Assembly (NCBI GenBank): GCA_016716965.1
Contig: JADJUP010000031.1
Coordinates: 45,488 to 109,487 of the forward strand
Length of the DNA: 64,000 nt
Direction of reading: 5' to 3'
DNA from: Sulfuritalea sp.
GTDB lineage: Bacteria > Pseudomonadota > Gammaproteobacteria > Burkholderiales > Rhodocyclaceae
Positions 8,751-18,235 of this stretch are shown here, in pieces (position 1 is the stretch's first letter; each line of letters begins with the position of its first letter). The position numbers and the translations under genes were made by a program. Below the pieces are notes generated by a model. It was not told where the DNA came from, searched no databases, and saw only the letters and a program-made list of their open reading frames with translations.

Positions 8751-9302
8751 ATGGGCCACAGACTCTCGAAAATCTACACCCGCACCGGTGACGCCGGTAC
8801 CACCGGCCTCGGCGACGGCTCACGCACCTCGAAGGACTCGGCCCGGGTCGCCGCCATGGGCGACGTCGATGAACTCAACTCGCTGCTGGGCGTGGTCCTC
8901 TGCGAGCCATTGCCCGACGACGTGCGCGAATTGCTGATCGGCATCCAGCACGACCTGTTCGACCTTGGCGGCGAAATGTCCATCCCCGGCGCCACGCTGC
9001 TCAAGACCACACAACCGGCCCGCCTGGAAGCGGCGATCGACCGCTACAACGCCGAACTGGGCCCGCTAAAGGAATTCATCCTGCCCGGCGGCACACGGGC
9101 AGCCGCATTGACCCACCTGGCCCGCACCGTCTGCCGCCGCGCCGAGCGCATGGCGGTGGCGCTGGCTGCCGAGGAAGCCGTGTCCGACGCCGGACGGCAG
9201 TACCTCAACCGCCTCTCCGACCTGCTGTTTGTCCTCGGTCGCTGGCTGAACAAGTCCGCCGGCGCCGGCGACGTACTCTGGCAAAAGGGCAAGAACGCCT
9301 GA
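8751..9302 (+). CDS. PduO-type cob(I)alamin adenosyltransferase
   Basis: Transfers the adenosyl group of ATP to cob(I)alamin to make adenosylcobalamin; cytosolic. 183 residues, normal for the PduO/ATR family. The N-terminal ATP-binding motif is KIYTRTGDAGTTGLGDGSR. The family signature also includes GDVDELNSLLG, FILPGGT and the C-terminal RTVCRRAERMAVAL...YLNRLSDLLFVLGRWLN. ATG 8751 is the only sensible start. It stands alone between the SulP gene and the convergent HDOD gene; no cobalamin genes or riboswitch are visible nearby. Confidence 0.95.
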   Translation: MGHRLSKIYTRTGDAGTTGLGDGSRTSKDSARVAAMGDVDELNSLLGVVLCEPLPDDVRELLIGIQHDLFDLGGEMSIPGATLLKTTQPARLEAAIDRYNAELGPLKEFILPGGTRAAALTHLARTVCRRAERMAVALAAEEAVSDAGRQYLNRLSDLLFVLGRWLNKSAGAGDVLWQKGKNA

Positions 9303-9345
9303 CGCACGCCAACGGCATGTCTTGCCGCAGCAGCAAGCCCGGAAC

Positions 9346-10212
9346 TCAGCTGCGCGCCACGAGGACTGCGCTGAGAATCTTGAACCGCGCCAGGCACAGT
9401 TCGAGAAACTCGGCGACGGCATCCTCGTCCGCGAGCCCGAAGCTGGCAGCAAGTCCGGGCAGCGCCGGGCGCGGCGCATCGAGCGCGATGTTGAAGCCCA
9501 TGCGCGTCGCCAGGCTGTCCGCCAGGGCCACCGCGGCGACGTGGAAATCTTGCTCGGGAACGATCCTGATGTCGTGGTGCTTTTCGACGGCATGCAGCAG
9601 GAAAGGCGGAAGTTCCCAGGTGGCCATGAGTGCCGAGCCAAGGACCCGATGATCGAAACCGAGGACCTGCGCTTCCATTTCATGCAGTGACATGCCGTCG
9701 CGTTGCGCAGGATCGGCGATGGTGACCTGGTACTCCCTGCCCATCTGCGCCACCAGTGCGACGCGGCCGATGTCGTGCAGAAGTCCCGCCATGAAGGAAT
9801 CTTCGCCTCGCCCCGGATCGACGCGATCGGCCAGCATCCGCGCGGCGACGGCGGCCGCGAGACCGTGGGCGAGAAGCGGCGCCAGCAGCCGCAGTTCGTC
9901 GGCATTCCTGGCCTGTGTTTGCAGGGTGTGCGTCCATACCGCGAGGGCGAAGCTGCGTATGGTTTTCGACCCGAGAACGGTCACCGCACTGCGGATGTGC
10001 GATATCCGGCCGCGCTGGCCATAGAAGGAGGAATTGGCCAGCTTGAGCAGTCGGGCGGTCAAGGATGGCTCCGCCTCGATGATTTCGGCGATCTCCTTCG
10101 CGGAAACGTCAGGCGAATCCAGGGTGTTCAGCAGCCGGATCGTGACCTTCGGCAACACCGGTAGCCGGGATGCGCCGCGGATGAATTCCTTCAGGCGTGC
10201 TGCCTCGTGCAT
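9346..10212 (-). CDS. HDOD domain protein
   Basis: 288 residues. An HDOD domain covers almost the whole protein: LPVLPKVTIRLLNTLDSPDVSAKEIAEII, DPSL-like EAEPSLTARLLKLANS, and an intact-looking HD pair in GLLHDIGRVAL. HDOD proteins are signalling proteins often tied to c-di-GMP or motility control; no other output domain is present. The start ATG 10212 lies inside the upstream phosphoesterase gene (22-bp overlap), so the two are probably co-translated. Specific role unknown. Confidence 0.88.
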   Translation of the reverse strand: MHEAARLKEFIRGASRLPVLPKVTIRLLNTLDSPDVSAKEIAEIIEAEPSLTARLLKLANSSFYGQRGRISHIRSAVTVLGSKTIRSFALAVWTHTLQTQARNADELRLLAPLLAHGLAAAVAARMLADRVDPGRGEDSFMAGLLHDIGRVALVAQMGREYQVTIADPAQRDGMSLHEMEAQVLGFDHRVLGSALMATWELPPFLLHAVEKHHDIRIVPEQDFHVAAVALADSLATRMGFNIALDAPRPALPGLAASFGLADEDAVAEFLELCLARFKILSAVLVARS

Positions 10213-10976
10213 GCTAAAAGGCCAACGGCCAGTCGATCGGCGAGCTTCCCCGGCAGGGCGAGGGATCGGATCTTCGCGGCGGTCGTCGCATGGTGATAGG
10301 AAACCCGGTGGAAGGACACCTGCGATCCATCGAAAGTGACAAAACAGGCTCGGGGATCGCCATCCCGCGGCTGCCCCACCGATCCCACGCTGACGTAGAG
10401 CCGTTCCTCCTCGGCGACATGGAACTCGCACATGGCCGGATGCGGATGCAGGAATCCTTCGGTGGTCGCCAGGAAGGGTTTGTGGTTGTGGCCGACGAAG
10501 CAGATGCGGAAATCGATGAAATCGTTTTCCAGGGATTCGACGAGTTCGTCGAATGTCGAGTGTCCGCTACGGTCTGATTCCCGCAAGTACTCATTGAGGG
10601 TGTTGCGGACCGCGCCGTGGGCGAAGAGGATATCCCGATTCTGATGGAATGGCTCAGTCTCGCCCAGTCGGCCGAGGAGACCAGCCCTTGATATGCGCTG
10701 TCGCGTCCAGTCGAGGGCTTCCCTGGCGCTGGCGTTGAAGCTCATTCCTTCATCGGGATTCAGCAAGGCATGTTCGTGGTTGCCCATCAGGCGCAGGCAG
10801 CAGCGGCTCTCGGTAAGCAGCACGCAGGCCTCCGGATCGGGACCGTAACCGATGACATCGCCCAGCGAATAGATGGCTCCGATCTTCAGTTCATCGATCC
10901 TGGCGAGAACGGCCTGCAATGCCTCGAGGTTCCCATGTACATCGGATATGACAGCGAACGCACCCATGAATCCCAT
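10191..10976 (-). CDS. Calcineurin-like metallophosphoesterase (YfcE/ApaH-type fold)
   Basis: 261 residues, cytosolic. All metal-binding blocks are visible in order: ISDVHGNLEAL, YSLGDVIGYGPDP, MGNHEHALL, an internal ILFAHGA, and FVGHNHKPF. This pattern fits small bacterial phosphodiesterases acting on nucleotides or nucleotide-like substrates; the substrate cannot be read from sequence. Starts at 10976 or 10967 are both possible, with weak ribosome sites. It overlaps the HDOD gene and forms a two-gene operon with it. Confidence 0.9.
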   Translation of the reverse strand: MGFMGAFAVISDVHGNLEALQAVLARIDELKIGAIYSLGDVIGYGPDPEACVLLTESRCCLRLMGNHEHALLNPDEGMSFNASAREALDWTRQRISRAGLLGRLGETEPFHQNRDILFAHGAVRNTLNEYLRESDRSGHSTFDELVESLENDFIDFRICFVGHNHKPFLATTEGFLHPHPAMCEFHVAEEERLYVSVGSVGQPRDGDPRACFVTFDGSQVSFHRVSYHHATTAAKIRSLALPGKLADRLAVGLLACTRQHA

Positions 10977-11156
10977 CAATCCCGCAACGGCGTGCGGCCA
11001 GAAATTGTGTCGAAAGTGACCCTGAACAACTAGCGGAACGATACCCCCGGCGCTGCGACAAGCCTATCCGTACTTTCCGTTCTTGCAGGCAGAAAGCCGG
11101 AACGGGGCAGGGCGTCGCGGTGACTCCGGGAAAAACGCCGCACGGACCCTAGAAAC

Positions 11157-11203
11157 GTTAAAGCCTACGTTTTTAGTATGGTTTTAACTTTATGATTCAT
11201 AAA
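11157..11203 (+). promoter_or_regulatory. Two nested inverted repeats upstream of the DUF2249/FmdE-like pair
   Basis: GTTAAAGCC (11157-11165) faces GGTTTTAAC (11180-11188) with one mismatch, and TTTATGATTCATAAA (11189-11203) is a perfect 7-1-7 palindrome. The surrounding 60 bp is much richer in AT than its neighbours. This is a likely operator/promoter region; the regulator is unknown. I see no gene in the 298 bp between 10977 and 11274. Confidence 0.45.
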
Positions 11204-11274
11204 TGATTCCAGTCAATTTTCAAAAGGACCGAAGCAGGCATAGTGACATCTCCATCCACCACAGGTTGCCCGCC

Positions 11275-11526
11275 ATGCATATCCACCTTTCCCCTGATTC
11301 GATCTATCCCTTCGACGCCCGCGGCGTTGCCAAGCGCTTTCGCCATGCGGCGATCTTCGGCGCGCTGGATGCCCTGCGTGCCGGCGAGACGATGCGCTTC
11401 GTCAACGACCACGACCCGCTGCCGCTGCTCGAACAACTGGCGCAACGCTATGGCGCTGCGGTCGAGGTCGGCTACCGGCAGCGCGAGCCGGGCAACATCG
11501 TGATCGACTTCGTCAAAAAGCAATGA
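11275..11526 (+). CDS. DUF2249 domain protein
   Basis: 83 residues from ATG 11275 (MHIHLSPDSIYPFDARG). The compact fold resembles the DUF2249 family: LRAGETMRFVNDHDPLPLLEQL followed by a C-terminal beta strand (GNIVIDFVKK). In denitrifiers and other facultative anaerobes DUF2249 proteins often sit near NO- or haem-related genes; their role is not established. It is followed 9 bp later by the FmdE-like gene. An AT-rich palindromic region lies upstream. Confidence 0.75.
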   Translation: MHIHLSPDSIYPFDARGVAKRFRHAAIFGALDALRAGETMRFVNDHDPLPLLEQLAQRYGAAVEVGYRQREPGNIVIDFVKKQ

Positions 11527-11535
11527 CCGTCCGCG

Positions 11536-12156
11536 ATGACCACCTCCTTCTACGATCTGGTACCCAGCCTCACCGTTCATGACCCGCTGGCGGAATTCCT
11601 CGGTGCGGCCGAAGGTGGCCGCATCGAGTACCACTATGCTGACGCCGTAAGGCTGGCGGGGCACTCCTGCCCCACGGTGGCATCGGCTTACTGGATGACG
11701 TTGAAGGCCCTGAAACACCTGTATCCGGAGCGCCTTCCCGAGCGCGGCGCGATACGTGTCGAGTTCCGCGCCGACCGCTTGTCTGGCGTGACCGGCGTCG
11801 TCGCCAGCGTGGTCGCATTGCTCACCGGCGCAACGCTGGATATGGGCTTCAAGGGCATCGCGGGTCGCTACGACCGGCGCAAGCTGATGGCTTTTGAGGC
11901 CGACATCGACGGCGAGATGCGCTTCACGCGACTGGATACGGGCGCGGCGGTAGATGTTCGCGCCGACGTGCACCGGGTGCCTTTCGCCCCGGCGACGTCG
12001 GCGCTGATGCAGAAATGCCTGGACGGCAGCGCCAGCACTGTGGAAGCCGACGAGTTCCGCGCCAGTTGGCAGGCACGGGTGCGTGCGCTGCTGATCGAGC
12101 ACGGCGACGACCCGGAAGTATTCGAATTGCGCGCTGTGGCGCGTGAAGCGGCCTAG
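11536..12156 (+). CDS. FmdE-like protein of unknown function
   Basis: 206 residues. The N-terminal part has AGHSCPTVASAYW with His43 and Cys45, resembling the metal-binding GHxCP motif of FmdE-type proteins, followed by ALKHLYPERLPERGAIRVEF. The C-terminal half has no motif I know. It lacks the C-terminal zinc ribbon of true formylmethanofuran dehydrogenase subunit E. It is very likely co-transcribed with the DUF2249 gene 9 bp upstream. The stop overlaps the last codon of the convergent cyclic-nucleotide-binding gene by 4 bp. Confidence 0.65.
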   Translation: MTTSFYDLVPSLTVHDPLAEFLGAAEGGRIEYHYADAVRLAGHSCPTVASAYWMTLKALKHLYPERLPERGAIRVEFRADRLSGVTGVVASVVALLTGATLDMGFKGIAGRYDRRKLMAFEADIDGEMRFTRLDTGAAVDVRADVHRVPFAPATSALMQKCLDGSASTVEADEFRASWQARVRALLIEHGDDPEVFELRAVAREAA

Positions 12157-12683
12157 CGAATCCGCGAACGCCGCGCTTCCATGCAGGACATCAGTTGCGC
12201 GCTGACATTGCGCAGTCGCTGATTGAGCAGCATCAGCAGTTCCATCATCAGCTTGACGCCGATGCGCGGTACCTCGGTCAGTATCCGCGACAGGCTTTCA
12301 CGGTCGAGCACGGCAATTTCCACCGTCTCGAGGGCGACGCAACTGGCAAAGCGCGGTTCGCCGTCGATCAACGACATTTCCCCCAGCGTCTTGCCGGGGC
12401 CCGCGGTACCCATGATCTGTGGCAGGCCGCGCATGTCCTTCTTGACGATCTCGACGCTGCCTTGCAGCAACAGCAGCATGAAATCACCATTGTCGCCTTC
12501 GTGGATGATTTCAGTGCCAAGCGGCGCGCGGTAACAACGCATGTAGCGCGCCAAGCCTTCCAGTTCTTCGGGATCGAAATCCTCGAACAGCTGGATCGCT
12601 TCGATGATTTCCCGGATGCGGCCGACGAAGGGCACGGCATCACCGAGGTATTCGATGTTGGGAATCCGGTCGATCAGGCTCAT
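12153..12683 (-). CDS. Cyclic-nucleotide-binding domain protein without DNA-binding domain
   Basis: 176 residues. A single CNB domain spans about 30-150, with the phosphate-binding cassette GEMSLIDGEPRFASCVA near the middle. The C-terminus is a helix (VKLMMELLMLLNQRLRNVSAQL) and there is no helix-turn-helix, so this is not a Crp/FNR transcription factor. It starts 2 bp after the UbiA-family gene stops and must share its transcript. It may gate or sense for a neighbour (inference). Confidence 0.85.
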   Translation of the reverse strand: MSLIDRIPNIEYLGDAVPFVGRIREIIEAIQLFEDFDPEELEGLARYMRCYRAPLGTEIIHEGDNGDFMLLLLQGSVEIVKKDMRGLPQIMGTAGPGKTLGEMSLIDGEPRFASCVALETVEIAVLDRESLSRILTEVPRIGVKLMMELLMLLNQRLRNVSAQLMSCMEARRSRIR

Positions 12684-12685
12684 GG

Positions 12686-13644
<959 letters not shown>

Positions 13645-13648
<4 letters not shown>

Positions 13649-15162
13649 CGCCGGCACGCCTCCCCGGGGAAATATCGATCGCACATATAGCAGGCAGTTT
13701 GCGGCAACCAGGCCGGAATCGCATAGTACTTCTGCCGCACGCCGGCCAGCACTCCCGACCGGTAGGCCGCGTAGTCGAAGCCCTCGCCCCTGACGCGCCA
13801 GAAGCGGGCGCCGCGAACCTCGAAGCTGTCGACAGCGACACTGCGGAAGTATTTCCGGTAATCGTCGGGATTTGGCTCGGACTTTCTAAGGACCAGAAAG
13901 TTGCGACCGGCCAGGGCGCGGAAGTCGGTAAGCAGGTCGTCATGGCGCGCGTGGCTCGACGCCTCGCCGAAGACTACGACGTACTGCCGCAGGTTGTAGC
14001 CCAGCGTGACGGCATTGGAATAGCCATCCATGGCCAGCACCCAATCCTTCCGATAGGTTTCGAGTTCGCGTCCGATCGCCCGATGCTCGAAACTCAGCAC
14101 GATCCCGTCGTAGAGCCGGGTTTTCTGCCAGGCTTCCAGCGGAATGCGCGAGATGACCAGGATGGCGGCGATATGCAGGGTGGCGAAGCCGGCGAAAAAC
14201 AGGCCAAGTTTCTGCAGCGTGGAAGGCTTGAGGCGCAGCGTCAGCCAGATCAGGGTGAAGGGCACGAAGGAGAGCAGCCAGTGCAGGCCGATCTGTTTGA
14301 CCGCCGCCAGCAGGGCGAACAGCAGGAAGGGCAGCCAGGCCAGGGTGCCCAGTCCGGCTAGCGGCGCGCTAGCTTCACGAAAGTCGGCGCCGGCGGGACG
14401 GCGATTCTTCCACGCCAGCCACAGCACCGGCGGGCCCAGCACGTAGATCAGGGTCACGGCATACAGCAGCGGCGTCTTCAGCGACCAGCCGGCATCGCCG
14501 TGGCGATTGACGAAGTTGAACATGAAGTTCGGCCAGCAATTTGCGCTGTTCCACCAGGCCATCAGCGCCAGCGCCGGCAGGGTGCAGGCGTAGGCGATCG
14601 CCAGCCCGCCGAAGGCGCCGCGGCTGCGCCGGCGCAGCACATCCACCAGATAGGCGAAACCGAGGATCGCGGCGAAATACTTGGAGAGCACCGCGCCCGC
14701 CAGCAGCAGGCCGGCGACGAGATACCAGCGCGGGCTGTCGTCCTTCGCGGCACGGATCCATGCCAAACCCGAAAGCACGCTGAAATAGACCAACGGCGTG
14801 TCGGTGGTGATGAAGACGTTCCAGACATTGACCGGCGCCAGCAGGACCAGGGTCGCGGCCCACAGGCGGCGCTGTTCGCCGACACCGGTCGCCAGCTTCG
14901 GCAAAGCCCAAAACACTGCCAGCGCCAGCAGTGCCGGCTGCAGGATCACCGGCGTGCGCAGCCACCATTCGGCCTTGCTGACCAGCGAAAGCGCGGCGAG
15001 CCACCAGCCGATCATCGGCGGATGGTCGTAGAAGCCCCAGTCGGGCAGCCAGCCCCACCAGATGAAATAGGCCTCGTCGCCGGTGATGGGAAAGGCCGCC
15101 GCCAGCCAGAAGCGGAAGGCCAGCGTAAGGACCAGCAGCGCGGCGAACAGGCGGCCGGTCAT
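13645..15162 (-). CDS. GT39/ArnT-like polytopic glycosyltransferase
   Basis: 505 residues, multi-spanning. It carries the GT-C hallmarks: the N-terminal loop with GDEAYFIWW (catalytic Asp-Glu region) and YDHPPMIGWW, then TTDTPLVYF and GLLLAGAVLSKYFA as in dolichyl-phosphate-mannose/ArnT family enzymes. A soluble C-terminal domain follows at about 370-500. It would transfer a sugar from a polyprenyl-phosphate carrier to lipid A, protein or another acceptor on the periplasmic side. It is coupled by ATGA overlap to the DPPR-synthase-like gene, which suggests the carrier lipid. A copy of the palindromic repeat (14380-14406) lies inside it and encodes RRPAGADFRE. Confidence 0.85.
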
Positions 15163-15171
15163 GATGCGACG

Positions 15172-16239
15172 TTATTTGTCCGCGAGCGCAATCCGACGGG
15201 CCTTGACCGCGTCGGCAAGTATGTCCAGCGTCGCCAGCGTGTCCTCCCAACCGATGCAGGCGTCGGTCACCGATACGCCGTAGGCGAGAGGCGTGCCCGG
15301 TTTGAGGTCCTGGCGGCCCTCGTTGAGGTGGGACTCGACCATGACGCCGAAGATGCGGTCCTCGCCCGCCGCCAGTTGCGCGCCGACATCGCGCGCGACG
15401 TCGATCTGGCGCTTGAACTGCTTGCTGCTGTTGGCGTGGGAGAAATCGATCATGACGCGCGCCGCCAGCCCGGACTTGCCCAGTTCGGTGCAGGCCGCAT
15501 CGACCGCCGCCGCTTCGTAGTTGGGCCCCTTGCCGCCGCGGAGGATGACGTGGCAGTCCTCGTTGCCGTTGGTCGAGACGATGGCGGAATGGCCGGCCTT
15601 GGTCACCGAGAGAAAATGGTGCGGGCTGGCCGCGGCCTTGATCGCATCGACGGCGATGCGGATGTTGCCGTCGGTGCCGTTCTTGAAGCCGACCGGGCAG
15701 GACAGGCCCGAGGCCAGCTCGCGATGTACCTGAGACTCGGTGGTCCGCGCGCCGATCGCGCCCCAGCTGATGAGGTCGGCGGTGTATTGCGGCGTGATGG
15801 TGTCGAGGAACTCGGTGCCGCAGGGCAGGCCCAGTTCGTTGATCTCCCACAACAGCTTGCGCGCCAGGCGCAGGCCTTCGTTGATCTTGAAGCTGCCGTC
15901 CATGCGCGGATCGTTGATCAGGCCCTTCCAGCCCACCGTGGTGCGCGGTTTCTCGAAGTACACCCGCATCACGATGAGCAGGTCCTCCGCCAGGCGATCC
16001 TTCTCCTGCCTGAGCCGCCGCGCATATTCCATCGCCGCGTCGTAATCGTGGATCGAACAGGGCCCGACCACGACGACCAGCCGCCCATCGGCGCCATGCA
16101 GGACGCGATGCAATGCCTGGCGTGCCTCATAGGTGGTTTCCGCCGCGGCATCCGTGGTGGGAAACTCGCGCAGGATGTGGCCGGGCGGCGAGAGTTCCTT
16201 GATTTCGCGGATGCGGACATCGTCGGTAATGTGTTTCAT
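15172..16239 (-). CDS. aroG: 3-deoxy-7-phosphoheptulonate synthase (DAHP synthase, class I)
   Basis: First step of the shikimate pathway: PEP plus erythrose 4-phosphate to DAHP; cytosolic. 355 residues, the normal AroF/G/H length. Signature blocks are VVVGPCSIHDYDAAMEYA, MRVYFEKPRTTVGWKGLINDP, RTTESQVHRELASGLSCPVGFKNGT, and HANSSKQ near the C-terminus. Which amino acid inhibits it cannot be judged from the sequence alone. ATG 16239 is a clean start. It stands 9 bp downstream of the end of no same-strand partner and is divergent from the oxidoreductase operon. Confidence 0.96.
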   Translation of the reverse strand: MKHITDDVRIREIKELSPPGHILREFPTTDAAAETTYEARQALHRVLHGADGRLVVVVGPCSIHDYDAAMEYARRLRQEKDRLAEDLLIVMRVYFEKPRTTVGWKGLINDPRMDGSFKINEGLRLARKLLWEINELGLPCGTEFLDTITPQYTADLISWGAIGARTTESQVHRELASGLSCPVGFKNGTDGNIRIAVDAIKAAASPHHFLSVTKAGHSAIVSTNGNEDCHVILRGGKGPNYEAAAVDAACTELGKSGLAARVMIDFSHANSSKQFKRQIDVARDVGAQLAAGEDRIFGVMVESHLNEGRQDLKPGTPLAYGVSVTDACIGWEDTLATLDILADAVKARRIALADK

Positions 16240-16389
16240 GCTTCGATCCAGTGGCGGTCAAAGGCGTGATTCTACCGGGGCGGCGCCGCCGACAGGCCGG
16301 ACGAAACCGCGCTTTGCGGTTTTCCGCAGTTCCCATCCCGGCAGCCATGGCGTAAAGTCACCAGGCAATCCAAAAACCAAGGGGGAATC

Positions 16390-16977
16390 ATGTTCCAGGT
16401 TCGAATTCACGGCCGGGGCGGTCAGGGCGTCGTCACGGCGGCCGAGATGCTGTCCATTGCGGCTTTCGAGGAGGGCCGCCACGCGCAGGCCTTCCCCAGT
16501 TTCGGTTCCGAGCGCACCGGCGCGCCGGTGGTGGCCTTCTGCCGCATCGCCGACAAGGAGATCCGCCTGCGCGAGCCGATCATGGAGCCCGACGCGATCA
16601 TCATCCAGGACCCGACCCTGCTGCACCAGGTCGATGTCTTCGCCGGCCTGAAGAAGGACGGCTACATCCTGATCAACACCACCAAGACCTTCGAGCAACT
16701 GGGCCTCGGCGACTTCGTCCGCGACTGGCACCCCGAGCGCCTGTGCACCGTTGCCGCGACCGACCTGAGCATCAAGCATGTCGGCCGCCCGGTGCCCAAC
16801 GTGCCCCTGCTGGGCGGCTTTGCGGCGGTGTCCGGGATCATCAAGCTCGAATCGGTGGCCATGGCGATCCGCGACAAGTTCTCGGGCAAGGTCGCCGAGG
16901 GCAACATTGCCGCCGCCACCGAGGCCTACAACATCGTGGTTGCGGAAATGAAGGAGGCCTTGACCCATCATGCTTAA
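16390..16977 (+). CDS. 2-oxoacid:acceptor oxidoreductase, gamma subunit
   Basis: 195 residues. It has the gamma-family N-terminus MFQVRIHGRGGQGVVTAAEML and FGSERTGAPVVAFCRIADK (Rossmann-like domain). It is part of a CoA-dependent 2-oxoacid oxidoreductase of the pyruvate:ferredoxin or phenylglyoxylate:NAD type, cytosolic and oxygen-sensitive. The ribosome site AAGGGGGAATC before ATG 16390 is strong. It overlaps the alpha gene by 8 bp. First gene of a four-gene operon (gamma, alpha, beta, FAD/ferredoxin). The substrate cannot be fixed from sequence. Confidence 0.92.
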   Translation: MFQVRIHGRGGQGVVTAAEMLSIAAFEEGRHAQAFPSFGSERTGAPVVAFCRIADKEIRLREPIMEPDAIIIQDPTLLHQVDVFAGLKKDGYILINTTKTFEQLGLGDFVRDWHPERLCTVAATDLSIKHVGRPVPNVPLLGGFAAVSGIIKLESVAMAIRDKFSGKVAEGNIAAATEAYNIVVAEMKEALTHHA

Positions 16978-18223
16978 GCAATGCGAAGGTTCCCATGCGG
17001 TGGCCGAGGCCGTCGCCCTGTGCCGGCCGGAAGTGATCTGCGCCTACCCGATTTCGCCGCAGACCCACATCGTCGAAGGCATCGGCGAGATGGTCAAATC
17101 CGGCGAGTTGAAGGACTGCGAGTTCATCAACGTCGAATCCGAATTCGCCGCCATGTCGGTGGCCATCGGCTCCTCCGCCACCGGCGCCCGCACCTACACC
17201 GCCACCGCCTCGCAGGGCCTGCTCTACATGGTCGAGGCGGTCTATAACGCTTCCGGCCTCGGCCTGCCCATCGTCATGACCGTGGCCAACCGCGCCATCG
17301 GCGCCCCGATCAACATCTGGAACGACCATTCCGATTCGCTCTCGCAGCGCGACTGCGGCTGGATCCAACTGTTCGCCGAGACCAACCAGGAAGCGCTCGA
17401 CCTGCACATCCAGGCCTTCAAGCTGGCCGAAGAACTCTCGCTGCCGGTGATGGTGTGCATGGACGGCTTCATCCTGACCCACGCCTACGAGCGGGTCGAC
17501 ATGCCGACGCAGGAACAGGTCGATGCCTTCCTGCCGCCCTACGAGCCGCGCCAGGTGCTGGACGTCAACGAACCGGTGTCGATCGGCGCCATGGTCGGCC
17601 CCGAGGCCTTCATGGAAGTGCGCTACCTGGCCCACGCCAAGCAGATGCAGGCGCTGGAACTGATCCCGCAACTGGCGCAGGAATTCAAGGCCGTGTTCGG
17701 CCGCGAGAGTGGCGGCCTGGTCCGCACCTACCGCGCCGAGGATGCCGAGACCATCGTCATCGCCATGGGCTCGGTGCTGGGCACCATCAAGGACACGGTC
17801 GACGAGATGCGCGAGGCGGGGCACAGGATCGGCGTGCTCGGCATCACCAGCTTCCGTCCCTTCCCGCTGGCCGAAGTCGCCTCGGCGCTGAAGAACTGCA
17901 AGCGCTTCCTGGTACTGGAAAAGAGCCTCGCCGTCGGCATCGGCGGCATCGTCGCCACCAACGTGCGCATGGCCGTCACCGGCATGGGCCTCAAGGGCTA
18001 CACCGTGGTCGCCGGCCTCGGCGGCCGCGCCATCACCATGAAGTCGCTGACCGGGCTGTTCGAGAAGGCCGGGCGCGACGAGCTCGAACCCGTGACCTTC
18101 CTCGACCTCGACTGGAAGGTGGTGAACAAGCAGCTCGAACGCGAACGCGAAAAGCGGCGCACGGGCCCGGCGGCGGAAGCCATGCTGCGCGATGTCGGCG
18201 CTGTCGCTGCACGCAACTATTGA
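16970..18223 (+). CDS. 2-oxoacid:acceptor oxidoreductase, alpha subunit
   Basis: 417 residues, normal for separate alpha subunits. The N-terminus has the domain-I motif CEGSHAVAEAVALCRPEVICAYPISPQT, then FINVESEFAAMSVAIGSSATGARTYTATASQGL and the NIWNDHSD loop; a domain-II block (GITSFRPFPL) follows near residue 290. It pairs with beta to form the thiamine-diphosphate site. Start ATG 16970 overlaps the gamma gene. PorA and PadG belong to the same family and would look alike here. Confidence 0.93.
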   Translation: MLKQCEGSHAVAEAVALCRPEVICAYPISPQTHIVEGIGEMVKSGELKDCEFINVESEFAAMSVAIGSSATGARTYTATASQGLLYMVEAVYNASGLGLPIVMTVANRAIGAPINIWNDHSDSLSQRDCGWIQLFAETNQEALDLHIQAFKLAEELSLPVMVCMDGFILTHAYERVDMPTQEQVDAFLPPYEPRQVLDVNEPVSIGAMVGPEAFMEVRYLAHAKQMQALELIPQLAQEFKAVFGRESGGLVRTYRAEDAETIVIAMGSVLGTIKDTVDEMREAGHRIGVLGITSFRPFPLAEVASALKNCKRFLVLEKSLAVGIGGIVATNVRMAVTGMGLKGYTVVAGLGGRAITMKSLTGLFEKAGRDELEPVTFLDLDWKVVNKQLEREREKRRTGPAAEAMLRDVGAVAARNY

Positions 18224-18235
18224 TCGGGAGGAATC

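Noticed and set aside
6060..8759. A long open frame of about 900 codons on the minus strand opposite the SulP-USP gene
   Set aside because: It is the antisense shadow of a high-GC gene with strong codon bias; the translation is low-complexity (Arg/Gly/Asp/His) and has no domain motif.
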